Positions 39,995 to 40,743 of a stretch of DNA of 40,743 nt are shown one piece after another. Position 1 is the stretch's first letter; each line of letters starts with the position of its first letter. The notes under the pieces were generated by a model. The model did no database searches. It was not told where the DNA came from and was given only the letters and a program-made list of their open reading frames with translations. Made by a program: the position numbers and the translations under genes. The DNA is from RGIG9608 sp045602425 (GTDB lineage: Bacteria; Bacteroidota; Bacteroidia; Bacteroidales; Paludibacteraceae), in the NCBI GenBank assembly GCA_045602425.1, contig JAZSBO010000010.1, positions 1-40,743 of the forward strand, given 5' to 3'.

Positions 39995-40743
39995 ATGGCT
40001 AAACTTAATACAGCAGATATCGGTTTTGAGGACCAAATTTGGAAGGCGGCGGACAAGATGCGCGGCAATATTGACGCTTCGGAGTATAAATCCGTGGTGC
40101 TTGGTCTTATCTTCTTGAAGTATATTTCGGATAAGTTCGAAGCTCGCTATCAGGCTCTTGTCGATGAGGGCGAGGGCTTCGAGGAGGACAAAGACGAGTA
40201 CACCGCCGAAAATATCTTCTATGTCCCTACGGAGGCTCGCTGGTCGGTCATCGCTGCGGCAGCTCATACCCCCGAGATTGGCACTACTATAGACAACGCT
40301 ATGCGTGCTATCGAGAAGGAGAACCGCCGACTGAAAGATATTCTGCCCAAGAACTTCGCACGCCCCGAGCTCGACAAGCGCCGCTTGGGCGATGTGGTCG
40401 ATCTGTTCACCAATATCAAAATGCACGAGCACGGCGACTCGAAGGATATCCTCGGTCGTGCCTACGAATACTGCCTCTCGAAGTTTGCCGAGGCGGAGGG
40501 TAAGCTGGCGGGCGAGTTTTACACCCCTGCCTGTATAGTGAAAACCCTTGTCAATGTCTTGGAGCCCTACCGAGGTCGTGTCTATGACCCTTGCTGCGGC
40601 TCGGGCGGCATGTTTGTGCAGTCGGCAAAGTTTATTGAAAGCCACGCCGGCAATATCAACCAAATCTCGGTCTATGGTCAGGACTCCAACCCCACCACTT
40701 GGAAGATGGCGCAGATGAACTTGGCTATTCGTGGCATCGAGGC
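39995..40743 (+). CDS. hsdM: Type I restriction-modification DNA methyltransferase subunit HsdM (partial, 3' end off window)
   Basis: The first 249 codons of a HsdM protein run to the right edge without a stop. The N-terminal helical domain (about 9-140, GFEDQIWKAADKMRGN, LKYISDKFEA) is typical of HsdM_N. The methyltransferase domain starts with GEFYTP (173-178) and the SAM motif DPCCGSGGMFVQ (198-209), and GQDSNPTTWKMA follows (229-240). The catalytic NPPF would be beyond the window. HsdM methylates adenine in the complex with HsdS and HsdR, whose genes should follow. The gene is distinctly GC-rich relative to the rest of the window, a strong hint of transfer. The antisense ORF of 225 codons opposite it is a shadow caused by this composition. 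Confidence 0.93.
   Translation, partial: MAKLNTADIGFEDQIWKAADKMRGNIDASEYKSVVLGLIFLKYISDKFEARYQALVDEGEGFEEDKDEYTAENIFYVPTEARWSVIAAAAHTPEIGTTIDNAMRAIEKENRRLKDILPKNFARPELDKRRLGDVVDLFTNIKMHEHGDSKDILGRAYEYCLSKFAEAEGKLAGEFYTPACIVKTLVNVLEPYRGRVYDPCCGSGGMFVQSAKFIESHAGNINQISVYGQDSNPTTWKMAQMNLAIRGIE

Noticed and set aside
39986..40663. Minus-strand open frame of 225 codons opposite hsdM
   Set aside because: The plus strand has clear HsdM motifs; the reverse frame is an effect of GC-rich codons.
38050..40743. Search for a duplicated tRNA-Phe 3' end as an att site
   Set aside because: No second copy of the T-arm/acceptor sequence was seen inside the window; a partner site may lie outside.

Overview
The window looks like a chromosomal segment of a member of the Bacteroidota, most likely a host-associated Bacteroidales bacterium. 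Evidence: a gliding-type lipoprotein GldB, Bacteroidota-type putative porin and beta-barrel outer-membrane proteins, a Bacteroides-like tyrosine-integrase remnant, low GC over most of the length, and repeated promoters of the TTTG-N19/20-TAnnTTTG type. The exact genus cannot be named from sequence alone.

Region 1 (1-18694, all minus strand) is a Wzx/Wzy-type surface polysaccharide (capsule or O-antigen) locus. Read in transcription order it starts with three UDP-uronate genes: UDP-glucose 6-dehydrogenase, a WbpP/TviC-like 4-epimerase and a WbpA/TviB-like UDP-HexNAc 6-dehydrogenase. A TupA-like ATP-grasp protein, a chimeric acetyltransferase, a glycosyltransferase, flippase Wzx, polymerase Wzy, an acetyltransferase, three glycosyltransferases and another acetyltransferase follow. 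After a 185-bp gap with its own promoter element comes a UDP-L-FucNAc module (fnlA-wbuC-fnlB-fnlC-wbuB) and a WecA-like priming transferase that runs off the left edge. The inferred product is a HexNAc-primed, FucNAc- and uronate-containing repeat unit built by up to five glycosyltransferases, decorated with acetyl groups and perhaps an amide-linked amino acid.

Region 2 (18783-38122) is housekeeping and envelope genes: metA (homoserine O-acetyltransferase type), a solitary substrate-binding-like protein, a putative porin, priA and a class A penicillin-binding protein on the minus strand; rlmN on the plus strand; tRNA-Gln, tyrS and a beta-barrel outer-membrane protein on the minus strand; a repeat lipoprotein and a U32-family protein on the plus strand; aroK, prmA and gldB on the minus strand; then two overlapping unannotated small ORFs and tRNA-Phe on the plus strand.

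Region 3 (38123-40743), just after tRNA-Phe, is a mosaic of visibly higher GC: a strong terminator, a truncated tspO, a YeiH-family transporter, an integrase fragment bordered by palindromes, inverted repeats, and the 5' part of a type I restriction-modification hsdM gene that runs off the right edge. It looks like recombined or horizontally acquired DNA beside a tRNA gene. I found no CRISPR array, rRNA gene, complete insertion sequence or riboswitch. The most unusual items are the in-frame acetyltransferase chimera, a C8 tract inside an acetyltransferase gene, the small ORF pair, and the remnants after tRNA-Phe.
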